Below are positions 1 through 10,398 of a stretch of DNA of 64,000 nucleotides, one piece after another (position 1 is the first letter of the stretch; every line of letters starts with the position of its first letter). The DNA is from Lactarius indigo (lineage: Eukaryota; Basidiomycota; Agaricomycetes; Russulales; Russulaceae): the NCBI GenBank assembly GCA_025766275.1, contig JAFKAC010000036.1:539785-603784 (forward strand), given 5' to 3'. Under the pieces are notes generated by a model. That model was given only the letters and a program-made list of their open reading frames with translations. It had not been told where the DNA came from and did no database searches. The position numbers were made by a program, and so were the translations under genes.

Positions 1-964
1 TTGGGCAGCACCACCATCTTTAACTTGTGGATCCAAATCACTCAAGCCCGCCTCAACGACTCTGTGCCCATGGCCTCACAGTTGGCCAAGCTCAATGAGC
101 TTAGGGTTGCCCTTTCCAATGCACAGATGGGTGCCACTGACACTCAATTCTGTCTCATTCTCCTCCACACACTACTGCCCTCCTATGAGGTGTTGGCCTC
201 TACCATCCTTGCCAATGGGGCACTGTCCACACTCAAGCACACTGAGATCATAGCGCACATAGTGTTGGAAGAAGCTCACCATGCTGGGCCCTCTGGCTCC
301 TCCCTCAACAAGGTGGCTCCTGTCAAGTCGATGGGCAAGAAGGGCAAGAAGGACCATTCTGGTCTAACTTGCCACTATTGCAACAAAAAGGGCCATATCA
401 AGCCTGATTGCAGGAAGAGGAAGAAGGATGAGGCTGACGCAAAGGAGAAGGAGAAAGCAGGCAACAAGGCTGCCAATAGTCATGTCCTAGTACCTACCAC
501 CACCTCCATTACAGAGGTCATAGAGCCCAAGATAGATTGGGCCTCTGAATCAATTGGTGTTGCCTTGTATGCTGCCTCATGTGTGTGTTGGATGATGGAC
601 AGTGGTGCCACACACCACATTACCCCACACCGGTCTGACTTCAAGGACTATACCCCAACTAAAGGCACTGTACGCCTAGGGGATAAGTCCACCATAGGCC
701 AAGTGGGTGTCGGGTCTGTTGTCTTTACAATGAGCCAGGGTATCCCTATCACCCTTAGCAATGTGCTACACCTACCACAGGTGAAGACATGCTTCTTGTC
801 GATGCGCACCCTAGCACAAAAGGGTGCTGAGATCACCTTTGACAGTGGCTCATCTAAAATATCTGTCAACCAAAAGTGTGTGGCCAAAGGCTACCTTGAG
901 GACAACCTGTACTGGTTGGACACAGCCAGTGTCAGCCTCAATGCCCACACAAAATCAAGTGCTG
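1..964 (+). pseudogene. Ty1/copia gag-pol fragment, upstream part
   Basis: Frame 1 is open from the window edge, so the true start lies outside. It encodes the C-terminal part of a copia Gag, a CCHC knuckle (CHYCNKKGHIKPDC, around residues 123-136) and the start of Pol with the aspartic protease motif DSGATHH (around residue 200). A lysine-rich linker separates knuckle and protease. The frame runs into a solo LTR at 965. Without the LTR and one copy of the target duplication it continues exactly in frame at 1555. It is a dead fragment because integrase is cut at 1848 and no RT or RNase H remains. Confidence 0.85.
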
Positions 965-1549
965 TGTTACGCCACTACAGGGGCGTGGGGTACGACCTGT
1001 ACCAAGTCAGTCAAACAACAGTAGTGCAAGCTCTAAGGCTCGGCTTCAGTAGAATGGTGCACAAGGATCACAAGGATGATGGTCACTTGGATCGTAGAGG
1101 AGGTGCTAAGACTCGAAGGTCTAGCGAAGGCGAAGGGGGTTCTTGAGACAAGGGAAGCACAAAGGCGTTCTGCGTTAGACGAGTGTAGCTATTACACAAG
1201 AAGTCTAGTCTACCGTACAAGCTAGGTAGGGCTAGGTTTAAATAGATGATGGCTAGTGAAGCGGTCACAAACAGATGGCGCCATCGCCAGTCTGGGAACA
1301 ATGGATGGGACATAAGAGGAACAAAGGGACGTTGTACTGAGAACAAAGGCAAATCACGCGGGATCGCACGTGATTGGGAACACAACGGAAACTAGCACAT
1401 GTTGAACTTTATCAGAAGGGAGCATTGATAAGTAGGGTGCGCGATAGTAACCGGGTAATCGTAAAGTCCGCGTAATCGTACAGGGCTCGTATAGTATTGG
1501 GAAGGGAACAGTGATGTAAGAAAGAACGAGTCCAGGGAAAATTGTAACA
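965..1549 (-). repeat. Solo LTR of gypsy family 4
   Basis: Begins TGTTAC and ends GTAACA (perfect 6-bp inverted ends) and is flanked by the 5-bp target duplication TGCTG (960-964 and 1550-1554). It matches the LTRs of element G. The transcription sense is the minus strand: a TATTTAAA box lies near 1240, and the initiator AGACTAGACTT (minus strand of 1201-1211) follows about 33 nt later. No internal domain remains, so the element was lost by LTR-LTR recombination. Confidence 0.93.
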
Positions 1550-1848
1550 TGCTGCCACACTTGATATCTGGCATCAACACATGGGACACATCTCCTCTGT
1601 GGCGCTAAAAGCACATGGTCCCTCTGCCACTACTGGCATGGACATAGATAGCTCCACCATGGCCCACACAGTCTGCTGTGGGTGCGAGATGGGTAAATCC
1701 ACTCACCAACCCTTTTCTGCATCCTCCAACAAAAGGACAACTCATCAATTTGAGATTGTGCACAGTGACCTTGCCAGTCCTATGCAAACTCAGTCCCTGC
1801 AAGGCTCGACGTACACAGCCACCTTCATAGACGACCACACTGTAACGC
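1550..1848 (+). pseudogene. Ty1/copia pol fragment: pre-integrase zinc domain and integrase start
   Basis: Continues the copia frame after the solo LTR. WHQHMGHIS is the GAG-pre-integrase signature, CCGCEMGK supplies the cysteine pair of the integrase zinc domain, and HSDLASPM followed by TFIDDHT holds the first two acidic positions of the integrase core. Coding similarity stops at LTR H. The rest of copia Pol is absent from the window. Confidence 0.85.
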
Positions 1849-2349
1849 TGTCACGATGTCAGCTCGACTTGAGCTCGATAGAGGCGGTAACAACTTAGTG
1901 AATAGTCACAACAGCACAAAGGCCCGTGTCTCTGTCTTGGTGAATACACGAAGGTACACTTGACAGAGGATCGACTCCAAGAGAGGTCTAAGATGCGAAC
2001 TTATAAGGAAGCAAGAGAAAGGAGAGAGAGAGAGAAGTGACGATTCAAGAAGACCAAGATGGTGTATCTTGGTCTTCGTAGACTATCTTAAATACAAGTC
2101 GAGCAGGCTTTCAAGCGCTGCTATGAGTCACAGTAATGTAGCGTCCAACGTATCGCAGAAACATCGCAAACCCTAATACTACTAGTACCAGTACTAGTAT
2201 TGAGTCATCCAGGTACCGCTCGGTCAGCTATCGTATCCAATCGCCTATCGTACTACCGTATCTCCTAAGTCCGCGACTAATCTACCTTACTGCCATAGTC
2301 GCAACCGGTACAGTAAGGGTCTGAGTCGTATACAGGCAGAAACGTGACA
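1849..2349 (-). repeat. Solo LTR H with mismatched flanks
   Basis: Starts TGTCACG and ends CGTGACA, a perfect 7-bp terminal inverted repeat. The minus strand has a TATTTAAG box followed by a strong hairpin (arms AGACCAAGAT and ATCTTGGTCT), so transcription sense is probably minus. It resembles solo LTR I, which has the same TATA-then-hairpin layout. The left flank (AACGC) and right flank (TGTTT) do not match. The left neighbour is copia and the right neighbour is element A cut inside RT, so this LTR marks a recombination joint. Confidence 0.8.
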
Positions 2350-3321
2350 TGTTTTGAAGGCTGCCTTCCACTGGTCTTCTTCTTTTATGTGAATGTTATG
2401 GTACCCCCATCTAATGTCGAACTTTGAGAACAGTGTTTTCCCATTTAAGTTGGTTAAGATGTTGGAGATGAGAGGTAGTGGGTAGGTGTCTTTTATTGTC
2501 CAAGTGTTTAAGGGTCTGTAGTCGAGGATGGGACGCAACCCTCCATCTGTTTTCTTTCTAAAGAAGAAGGAGGAAGCATAAGGGGAGCTTCCTTCATAGA
2601 TGTATCCTTTTGCTATGTTTTCGTCAAGATATGCCTTTAGCTCCTTGTCTTCTTCTGGAGTCAAGGGGTAAATTTTGCAATTGATCTTGTTAGGCACATC
2701 TGGACGCAGTGTGATGGGATGGTCTTCTTCTCTTTCTGGGGGAAAGCGCTGTGCTTCTTCGTCTGAGAACACTTTGTTGTGGCGCTGGTATTCTTCTGGG
2801 ATTGTGGTTTCTTTTACTGGGTCAAAGGTTGTTTTAGTTGTTGCTGTTTTTGCTTCTTGGTGTCGCTTTCTTCAGAAGCGGTACCCTCCTGTCAGGATGG
2901 TGACTGCTTCTCCTTTCAGCTCTTGTTTCTTCCAGTCTACGTCTGGGTTTTCGTGTTCAAACCAGGGGTATCCAAAGATCATTCTGTCTTCTCCTAGACT
3001 GGTCACGAAGAATTGGAAAGGAGTATCCTCTTCTCCTCTTTTTATCCATAGCTGGCATGTTTCCGTCATGGTGCCGTCTTTGTTTAGCGATCCATCTACG
3101 TTTCGGACCAATCTGGGTGGTTTTAAAGGAGTGGTTCCTAGCCCAAGCTTTTGGATCAGATTTTGGTCGATTAGGTTGTCTGTTGCACCGCTGTCCAGCA
3201 GCACATTTATGCGAGCTTCTTTGTAGTAAAGGCGAACGAGGACTTTGATTGTCATAGCACTATCTCGAACACTATACATTGAATTGGCCTCCCTGTCAGC
3301 TCTCACAGGTCGGCATTGCAA
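2350..3321 (-). pseudogene. Element A pol fragment: protease and N-terminal RT
   Basis: Protease motif LLDSGATDNLID (near 3170-3200), followed by the spacer and the start of RT with the family's KTDGGLRPILDYRPLN block and the KFDIRWGYHNI block. The frame is broken by a TGA near 2870 where element B has CGA. Similarity ends after AAFKT at the LTR H boundary, so the catalytic YMDD box, RNase H and integrase are missing. Confidence 0.88.
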
Positions 3322-4994
3322 AAATCCTGGTCTAAGGCATAGTAGCGTCTCTTTTCGTCTTCAGTCATGCCTTGGACAAGTGCATGGGCTTGTCGGACTT
3401 TGTCTTCCGTTGTGGTAGCGGCCACCAATGAGGTGCTTGCTTCTGGGGTGTATGGGGGTGCAGTGTCCGCTTCCTGGGTGTCTGTGGCTCTGGCTTTGGT
3501 TTGGTTGGTGGTGTTTTGTCGTTGACAGTTCTTAGCCATGTGTCCTTGCTGTCTGCACTTGAAGCAGTGGCCTTCTTTCATGAGGGCTTTCTTTTCTTCT
3601 TCGGTAAGCTTCTTAAAGGGGGTGGAGGTAGTGGCATCTACATCCATCGCATTTGGGTCTCGCTTTGGTCATCCTTGGTGGACGTTCTGGGTTGGTCCTG
3701 GGTTTCTATTCCCTGGTCTGGCTTTTAGCAGCTTCCAGCGTTGATGTTCTGCTCTGGCAGCGGTTTGCCACTCGTCCATGGTGTTTGGGATAGTGGTTTG
3801 CATGAGGCAAGTGCGATACAGTCCTGTGGGTAGTCCTCTTTTGAAGAATTCCACTGTTCCAGGGGCATCTCTTGCCCATCCTGCTATTCCTGCAAGGTGT
3901 TCAAAGTCGAGGATGTAACTGTCCAATGCTCCCCCCTGCATCATCAGACTGATGAGTTTCTGATAGGCTCTTTCTTTGTTTAGAGTGTTGGTCCAGTCTC
4001 TGTCGAAGGTGTCGAGAAAACCATCCCAAAGGTCTTTGCTGTTTTTGGTGAGGGCTTTGGTGGGGTCTGCTAGTGCCGCTTCCATGTCATCTTCGGTTTG
4101 GTTGACCCACAGTTGTACACCAGGTCCTTTGAACATTGTAAGGGTGAATAGTACTCGTGCATAAGGTTCTTTGATGAGCTCATTCTCGCTATTTAACTTG
4201 ATGTATCATAGTAGTTCTCTTTTGAACTGACCACTCTCTGTTCTATCTCTGGTGAACGAAGTAGGGGGTGCTCCTTTGAGTCCTCCTGAGCTTGTTGTTG
4301 GTGTTCCTCCTGTTCTGGTGCTTGAGCCGGTACCTGTGCCAGTGCCTGTGGTGTTTATAGCTGACATGACAAGTGTTGGCTGTGGTGTGATGGGGATCTG
4401 GGGTGGTTCAACTGGGAAAGGCAATCTGATTGGTGGTAGTGGGGCTGGGAATCCTTCTTCCGCTGGGGATGGTTCTATCCAAATAGGGATAGTGGGGCTG
4501 GCTTGTGACGAAGCTTGTGTGGGTACTGTGATGTCTAAGCGATGTTCTGAGGAGTGAGATAGTTCTGAGTGTGATTCTGCTTTGTCTGAGCTGGGTTCTT
4601 CTGATGATGAGTCTTGTTGTAGTCCGTATGTTCCCCTAGTGTTTCTTGGTGCTGAGGATGATTGTTGTGTGGGTGTTTCTGGGTTCTGTTCATCTTCTTT
4701 GTTCCACCAGCCTAGTCCTTCAGCAAATCTGTGTGGTGTGATGTTTATGGCTCTGGTATGGTATGTGTTCTGAAAGTATCGGAGGATGTACCAGTTGTTG
4801 TTGATGAATTCCACCAGTCTGAGTTCGCCTTTGATGAGGCACTTGTAACAAGGTGGTCTGCCTGGTGTTGTGGCCCAGCAGGCTCCTCTTCCTAGTTGAC
4901 TGCTTTTAACATGGTGTGGGAGGTCGTCTTGTGTTCTGGTTGTGACTGGGGTCCAATCGTTGTCTGATTCAAAGGTGACACTGATGCTAGCCAC
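3303..4994 (-). pseudogene. Element A gag with AUG-less N-terminal extension
   Basis: Reads from about 4994 down to 3303. The first in-frame ATG is at 4367 (minus; MSAINTTG). The 200 or so codons before it are open, conserved with element B and contain no in-frame ATG. Downstream come the gag core (KGPGVQLWVNQTEDD) and the knuckle CFKCRQQGHMAKNC. The frame is cut by a TGA near 4205 that B shares. Two out-of-frame ATGs in the leader (minus strand of 4691-4693 and near 4910) both sit where B has CG, so they look like CpG decay. Confidence 0.82.
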
Positions 4995-5202
4995 GATTGT
5001 GGTCTGTTCTGGGCGCTGATTTGTGTAAGGGGATGGCTGAAGCGGCCTCTTGTGTCAGGAAAGATCTGTTGCCCAGCTATGCTGTCGTTTCTAGGTTCTG
5101 TGGAGTGTCTGGTTGTTGGCTGATGCGTCCTCTTGGATTGTCACCCACTCTGCTGTGTGGCAGTAGTGTCTTGGGTGTGTTGGGAGTTGTAGACTTGGCT
5201 TA

Positions 5203-5731
5203 TGTTATGCCCTAGCAGGGGCGTGGGTTCTAGAGGTTTCAAGTCACACAAGTATCAAGCAAAGACCTCTGTTGTCTTATTGCTATGAAATACAAGTGGC
5301 AAAAGTGTGGCACAAGGTGCAACACTACTCTGTAACGTAGGACTCCTCGTCCGAAGTGTCTGACACTTCTCTACACTTGATCTTGCTAGTGCACAGAGTA
5401 TAACAGGTGTGACACGTTGATATAGTTCAACTGCAAAGACTTCAAAGTGTCCGGGTTAGGGACTGAGGTAGGGGATGTACAAGAAGAGGGGGATAAGGTG
5501 AGGTCACACCAAAATACGGAGGCAAGGTTGCTAGATTGCAAACGAAGCCAAGTCTGGCTTCCTACGGTCTACAGTACAGGTTTATATAGGGCGAGGTTCC
5601 AAACAACATGAACACAGGCCCACACAGGAGCAAAGAAACTAGATGGAGTAAGGAGACATTTGGATCAAGGCAAACAACGCCACTAACAGTAGTAGCTCTG
5701 TAACTGAGGTCCGAAGTGTCGGATCATAACA
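5203..5731 (-). repeat. Element A 5' LTR
   Basis: Plus-strand ends TGTTATG and CATAACA, 529 bp. On the minus strand a TATATAA box precedes the predicted RNA start AGACTTGGCTT (minus of 5545-5555). The primer-binding site AAGCCAAGTCT (minus of 5191-5201) adjoins the LTR and is its exact complement. It is shorter than the 580-bp LTRs of B because the U3 region differs. Confidence 0.9.
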
Positions 5732-6115
5732 AAGGTGACCAAATGTGACCCAATTCAGCAAGCAATTGGAACTCCTCTTTAGGCACAAAATGGCACCTTT
5801 GGCACAGGGAACTTTTATGGCATGTGAGGACTGACTTGCATTGCCACTTTTGCCAAATGCCAACCACTCCACCTGCTGCTAGTCTGCTGCCACAGTGACA
5901 AAGTGTGACCAAAAGTTGCAGAGGTGGTACTCATTGCTCCACATTGAATGGATTCAGAAACAAATAAATAAAAATATGATTCTGGTGGGATATAAACATA
6001 TCTATTACTATGTACAGAATGAAGTAGCTACAATGTGTTGTTGAAGCTACAAAAAAAGATTACCATTTTTTTGCAGAGGTGTGGGAATGATAGTATGTCA
6101 GTAGGAACGTAACAT
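5732..6115. other. Unassigned spacer right of element A
   Basis: AT-rich, CpG-poor sequence with no open frame I can support and no similarity to other parts of the window. It contains short T-run/A-run pairs but no clear transposon ends. Probably degraded repeat or the target into which A inserted. Confidence 0.4.
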
Positions 6116-7600
6116 CTCACCTCTGTAGGCCTTAAGATGAATATGGAGTGCCAGAAGCAGCCAATATGTGGTATTGTTGGTAGAGATGATGCTCAGATGC
6201 TAGCCATGTTAGCAGGTCTAGTGGGATGACAATATACAGGGAGAAACAAATCAAGGTCTAGAATTTATAAGGTAAGCTAGATGGTATTCAGCAAAGACAA
6301 GTATGACTCTTATCTCTGCTAGGATAACTACTTAATTATGGGGTTGTAACTAGAGTGCCTAGTTTATACAGAGGGACTGCTACATATTTAGAAAGGAGAA
6401 GAAAGGGAAGAGAGGAGTAGAGTGAAGAGGAAGTACTATACTTAAGTGGGGGAGGAAGAAATTTCCATGTGAGAATGCTATATGATCATAGCACTTGTCA
6501 TTGTGATTCCATATTGCTTAATGCTGGCTACCAGAGACTAGCTTCCTATAGTGTCTTTAGGTTTCAGGCTTACATGCACCACTTCTTCTGCTCAGTGTTT
6601 TCCCTCTTGTGTATTCTGGACTGGTGTCCACCTTTTGTGTTCTATAGAAAAATAAGGTCTATATTGGTGGCTGGTGAGAAACACCTGTCAAGAGGACCTT
6701 CAAAGCTTCTTTGGCAAAACATACAGTATCTAGACTAGTGTTCACCTTCTGTGCTCTATAGAAAAATAAGGCCTATATTGGTGGTGTTGATAAGTGACCC
6801 TTGCGCACTTAGTGGCTCTAACAGACTGGACTTACAGATATGGACTGCTGTAGATTAATTAGGACCGCTTTAGATTAGATTTGATTTGATCTGTACAATC
6901 TAGGACTTCTATGACATCACTGTACAATGACATCATATGGACTACTCCGGACTCTTCATTGTACTCCTTCCTTTGTTCTCTTTCTAGCGTTATCTTTATT
7001 GTGATGTCACTATGATATCATCTTAGTCTGGACTCTCTTTGTTTTGCGCTCCTTGTTCGCCATTAGCACACTCCTTTGTCCCACATGTAGAACAACGTCC
7101 CCTGTATTGTGTGACCCTATGTTACTTCTCTTGTAGTAGTGTCACTCCTCTGTATAGTATAAGTAGTAGGCTTGTACGCTCCTGGTCCACATCAGTTCCT
7201 CACTGCTCTGTGTGCCAGACACTCTTACTTTACTTGCCTGACAACTCCCTGTTGCTGCTTCAAGCACTCTCTGCATATCTCACCACAGTCACCTTTGCCA
7301 CTGTGAGTATGCTCTCTATTTGTGCTGTTCATCAGGTGGCCTATGAGAAATACCCGTCAAAAGGACCTCCAAAAGCTTCTTTAGCAAGATATGCAGCATC
7401 TGAACTGGTGTTCACCTTCTGTGCTCTATAGAAAAGTATTGGCACCTTGTGAGAAATACCTGTTGCGAGGACCTCCAAAGCTTCTTTGACAAGATATACA
7501 GTGTCTGGACTGGTGTTCACCTTCTGTTCTCTATGGAAAAATAAGGTCTGTATTGGCAGCCTGTGAGAAATACCTGTTGCAAAGACCTCCAAAAGCTCAT
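6116..7600 (+). repeat. Repeat unit X, left copy
   Basis: Begins at CTCACCTCTGTAGGCC. About 650 bp are nearly identical, in inverted orientation, to 54290-54925. Its right part holds three to four units of a roughly 105-bp repeat recognised by AAAGCTTCTTT and TTCACCTTCTGTGCTCTATAG; the units are near 6650-6784 and 7335-7600. A solo LTR (6785-7334) splits it. The small open frame at 6469-6738 is kept in both copies but shows no recognisable domain. I read X as the end of an unknown mobile element. Its possible link to the frame starting at 7724 is inference. Confidence 0.6.
6785..7334 (+). repeat. Solo LTR in repeat X
   Basis: Starts TGTTGATAAG and ends TTCATCA, with the 5-bp target duplication GGTGG at 6780-6784 and 7335-7339. 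Removing it joins the X repeat units in register. A TATAAG-like box near 7160 suggests plus-strand sense. The family is not otherwise represented in the window, so copia or gypsy origin cannot be decided. Confidence 0.85.
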
Positions 7601-7723
7601 CCCTCCTTTCTCCTCTACCACCACCTTCCACTTTGGGTGTTGGCCTTACCTACCTCTGAATACATTGTGCACGACAGCAAACCCACCTGGTGTCCTTGCA
7701 ACTGCTGTCTAGCCTAGAGCTTT

Positions 7724-7945
7724 ATGGAGCTGTCCCAGAATTGTTTTGACGCACTGATGGAACTGTCCCCCTCTCCAATGCTACATGAGGCTCTGCCTTC
7801 TCCCCCCTTTCATACCACACTCGACCAGTTGGCCATGGAGGCAGCCACTAGCAAGGTCTATGTCCCCACCTCTGATGCCCCACTCCCAGTGGTGGACAGT
7901 CTGAATAATTCAACCCCCACCCTCACCATTGCCAGCCCCACAGCT
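7724..7945 (+). pseudogene. Unknown protein, N-terminal piece
   Basis: ATG at 7724 with G at +4 and an in-frame TAG 15 nt upstream. It encodes 74 residues rich in Ser, Pro and Thr (MELSQNCFDALMELSP) with no known domain. It is interrupted at 7945 by element B. Beyond B and its CAGCT duplication the same frame continues at 25680. It starts about 120 bp after the repeats of X, so it may be a gene of X rather than of the host. Confidence 0.55.
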
Positions 7946-8525
7946 TGTTATGATCCGACGCTTCGGACCTCAGTCACAGTATGTCTCCACCCTGCCTTTC
8001 CCCTTCTGTACTATACCTTGTTACCAAAGGAGCTACTATTACTAGTGGCGTTGTTTCTTTTGATCCGAACTCCTGCTTGCTCTGTTTAGTCTCTTTGATA
8101 TTGTGTGGACTTGTGTTCATGTTGTTTGGAACCCTATCCTATGTAAACCTGTACCATAGACCGTAGGAAGCCAGACTTGGCTTCGTTTGCAATCTAGCAA
8201 CCTTGCCTCCATACTTTGGTGTGACTTCGCCTTATTCCCCTCTTCTTGTGCATCCCCTACCTCAGTCCCTAACCAGGACACTTCGAAGTCTTTGCAGTTG
8301 AACTATATCAATGCATCACACCTGTTATACTCTGTGCACTAGCAAGATCAAGTGTAGAGAAGTGTTAGACACTTCGGACGAGGAGTCCTACATTACAGAG
8401 TAGTGCTGCACCCTGTGCCACACTTTTGCCACTTGTATTTCATAGCAATAAGACAATAGAAGTCTTCGCTTGATACTTGTGTGATTAGACACCTTTAGAA
8501 CCCATGCCCCTGCTAGGGCATAACA
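7946..8525 (+). repeat. Element B 5' LTR
   Basis: Ends TGTTATG and CATAACA. The TATA box has decayed to TATGTAAAC at 8140 (the 3' LTR has TATATAAAC). The predicted RNA start AGACTTGGCTT (8173-8183) lies 33 nt later inside a hairpin with arms GAAGCCA and TGGCTTC. The two ATGs in the transcribed part (8311 and 8504) stand where the 3' LTR and element A have ACG. Confidence 0.93.
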
Positions 8526-10398
8526 TAAGCCAAGTCTACAACTCCCAAAGACACTACTGCCACACAGCAGAGTGGGCGACAATCCAAGAGGACACATCAG
8601 CCAACAACCAGACACTCCACAGAACCCAGAAATGACGGCATAGCCGGGCGACGGATCCTCCCTGACACAAGAGGCCGCTTCAGCCATCCCCTTACACAAA
8701 TCAGCGCCCAGAACAGACCACAATCGTGGCTAGCATCAGTGTCACCTTTGAATCAGACAACGATTGGACCCCAGTCACAACCAGAACACAAGACGACCTC
8801 CCACACCACGTTAAAAGCAGTCAACTAGGAAGAGGAGCCTGCTGGGCCACAACACCAGGCAGACCACCTTGTTACAAGTGCCTCATCAAAGGCGAACTCA
8901 GACTGGTGGAATTCATCAACAACAACTGGTACATCCTCCGATACTTTCAGAACACATACCATACCAGAGCCATAAACATCACACCACACAGATTTGCTGA
9001 AGGACTAGGCTGGTGGAACAAAGAAGACGAACAGAACCCAGAAACACCCACACAACAATCATCCTCAGCACCAAGAAACACTAGGGGAACATACGGACTA
9101 CAACAAGACTCATCATCAGAAGAACCCAGCTCAGACAAAGCAGAATCACACTCAGAACACCGCTTAGACATCACAGTACCCACACAAACTTCGTCACAAG
9201 CCAGCCCCACTATCCCTATTTGGATAGAACCATCCCCAGCGGAAGAAGGATTCCCAGCCCCACTACCACCAATCAGATTGCCTTCCCCAGTCGAACCACC
9301 CCAGATCCCCATCACACCACAGCCAACACTTGTCATGTCAGCTATAAACACCACAGGCACTGGCACAGGTACCGGCTCAAGCACCAGAACAGGAGGAACA
9401 CCAACAACAAGCTCAGGAGGACTCAAAGGAGCACCCCCTACTTCGTTCACCAGAGATAGAACAGAGAGTGGTCAGTTCAAAAGAGAACTACTATGATACA
9501 TCAAGTTAAATAGCGAGAATGAGCTCATCAAAGAACCTTATGCACGAGTACTATTCACCCTTACAATGTTCAAAGGACCTGGTGTACAACTGTGGGTCAA
9601 CCAAACCGAAGATGACATGGAAGCGGCACTAGCAGACCCCACCAAAGCCCTCACCAAAAACAGCAAAGACCTTTGGGATGGTTTTCTCGACACCTTCGAC
9701 AGAGACTGGACCAACACTCTAAACAAAGAAAGAGCCTATCAGAAGCTCATCAGTTTGACAATGCAGGGGGGAGCATTGGACAGTTACATCCTCGACTTTG
9801 AACACCTTGCAGGAATAGCAGGATGGGCAAGAGATGCCCCTGGAACGGTGGAATTCATCAAAAGAGGACTACCCACAGGACTGTATCGCGCTTGCCTTAT
9901 GCGAACCACCATCCCAAACACCATGGATGAGTGGCAAACCGCTGCCAGAGCAGAACATCAACGCTGGAAGCTGCTAAAAGCCAGACCAGGGAATAGAAAC
10001 CCAGGACCAACCCAGAATGTCCACCAAGGACGACCAAAGCGAGACCCAAATGCAATGGATGTAGATGCCACTACCTCCACCCCCTTTAAGAAGCTTACCA
10101 AAGAAGAAAAGAAAGCCCTCATGAAAGAAGGACGCTGCTTCAAGTGCAGACAACAAGGACACATGGCTAGGAACTGTCAATGACAAAACACCACCAACCA
10201 AACCAAAGCCAGAGCCACAGACACCCAGGAAGCGGACACTGCACCCCCATACACCCCAGAAGCAAGCACCTCATTGGTGGCCGCTACCACAACTGAAGAC
10301 AAAGTCCGACAAGCCCATGCACTCGTCCAAGGCATGACTGAGGATGAAAAGAGACGTTACTATGCCTTAGATCAGGATTTTTGCGATGCTGACCTGTG
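8526..10398 (+). pseudogene. Element B gag with AUG-less N-terminal extension
   Basis: The first in-frame ATG is at 9335 (MSAINTTG). From the LTR to 9334 the same frame encodes a conserved domain without any Met (RTQDDL near 8790, then GELRLVEFINNNWYI), broken only by TGAs at 8633 and near 8663. The first of these is CGA in element A. The capsid-like core (KGPGVQLWVNQTEDD) starts near 9566 after a TGA at 9494-9496 shared with A. The knuckle CFKCRQQGHMARNC is near 10140. A TGA at 10181-10183 is CGA in A. The tail ends at 10398, where a stop overlaps the pol frame. Confidence 0.82.
8527..8537 (+). promoter_or_regulatory. Element B primer-binding site, self-priming type
   Basis: AAGCCAAGTCT begins two bases after the LTR and is the exact reverse complement of the predicted RNA 5' end (8173-8183). 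The same pair is kept in element A. I recognise no tRNA 3' end in it. Tf1 and sushi elements prime from a folded RNA 5' end of about 11 nt, and this geometry fits. Confidence 0.75.

Larger units (their letters stand above)
2350..5731 (-). mobile_element. Element A: 5' part of a gypsy family 1 retrotransposon
   Basis: Minus-strand relative of element B, keeping the 5' LTR (right end), leader, gag, protease and the first part of RT. It is cut at 2350 in the middle of RT by LTR H. Several stops relative to B or to the family are CGA to TGA changes, for example after the protease near 2870. Confidence 0.92.

Noticed and set aside
6469..6738. 89-codon frame kept in both X copies
   Set aside because: The two copies are nearly identical throughout, so conservation of the frame carries no information. 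No domain.
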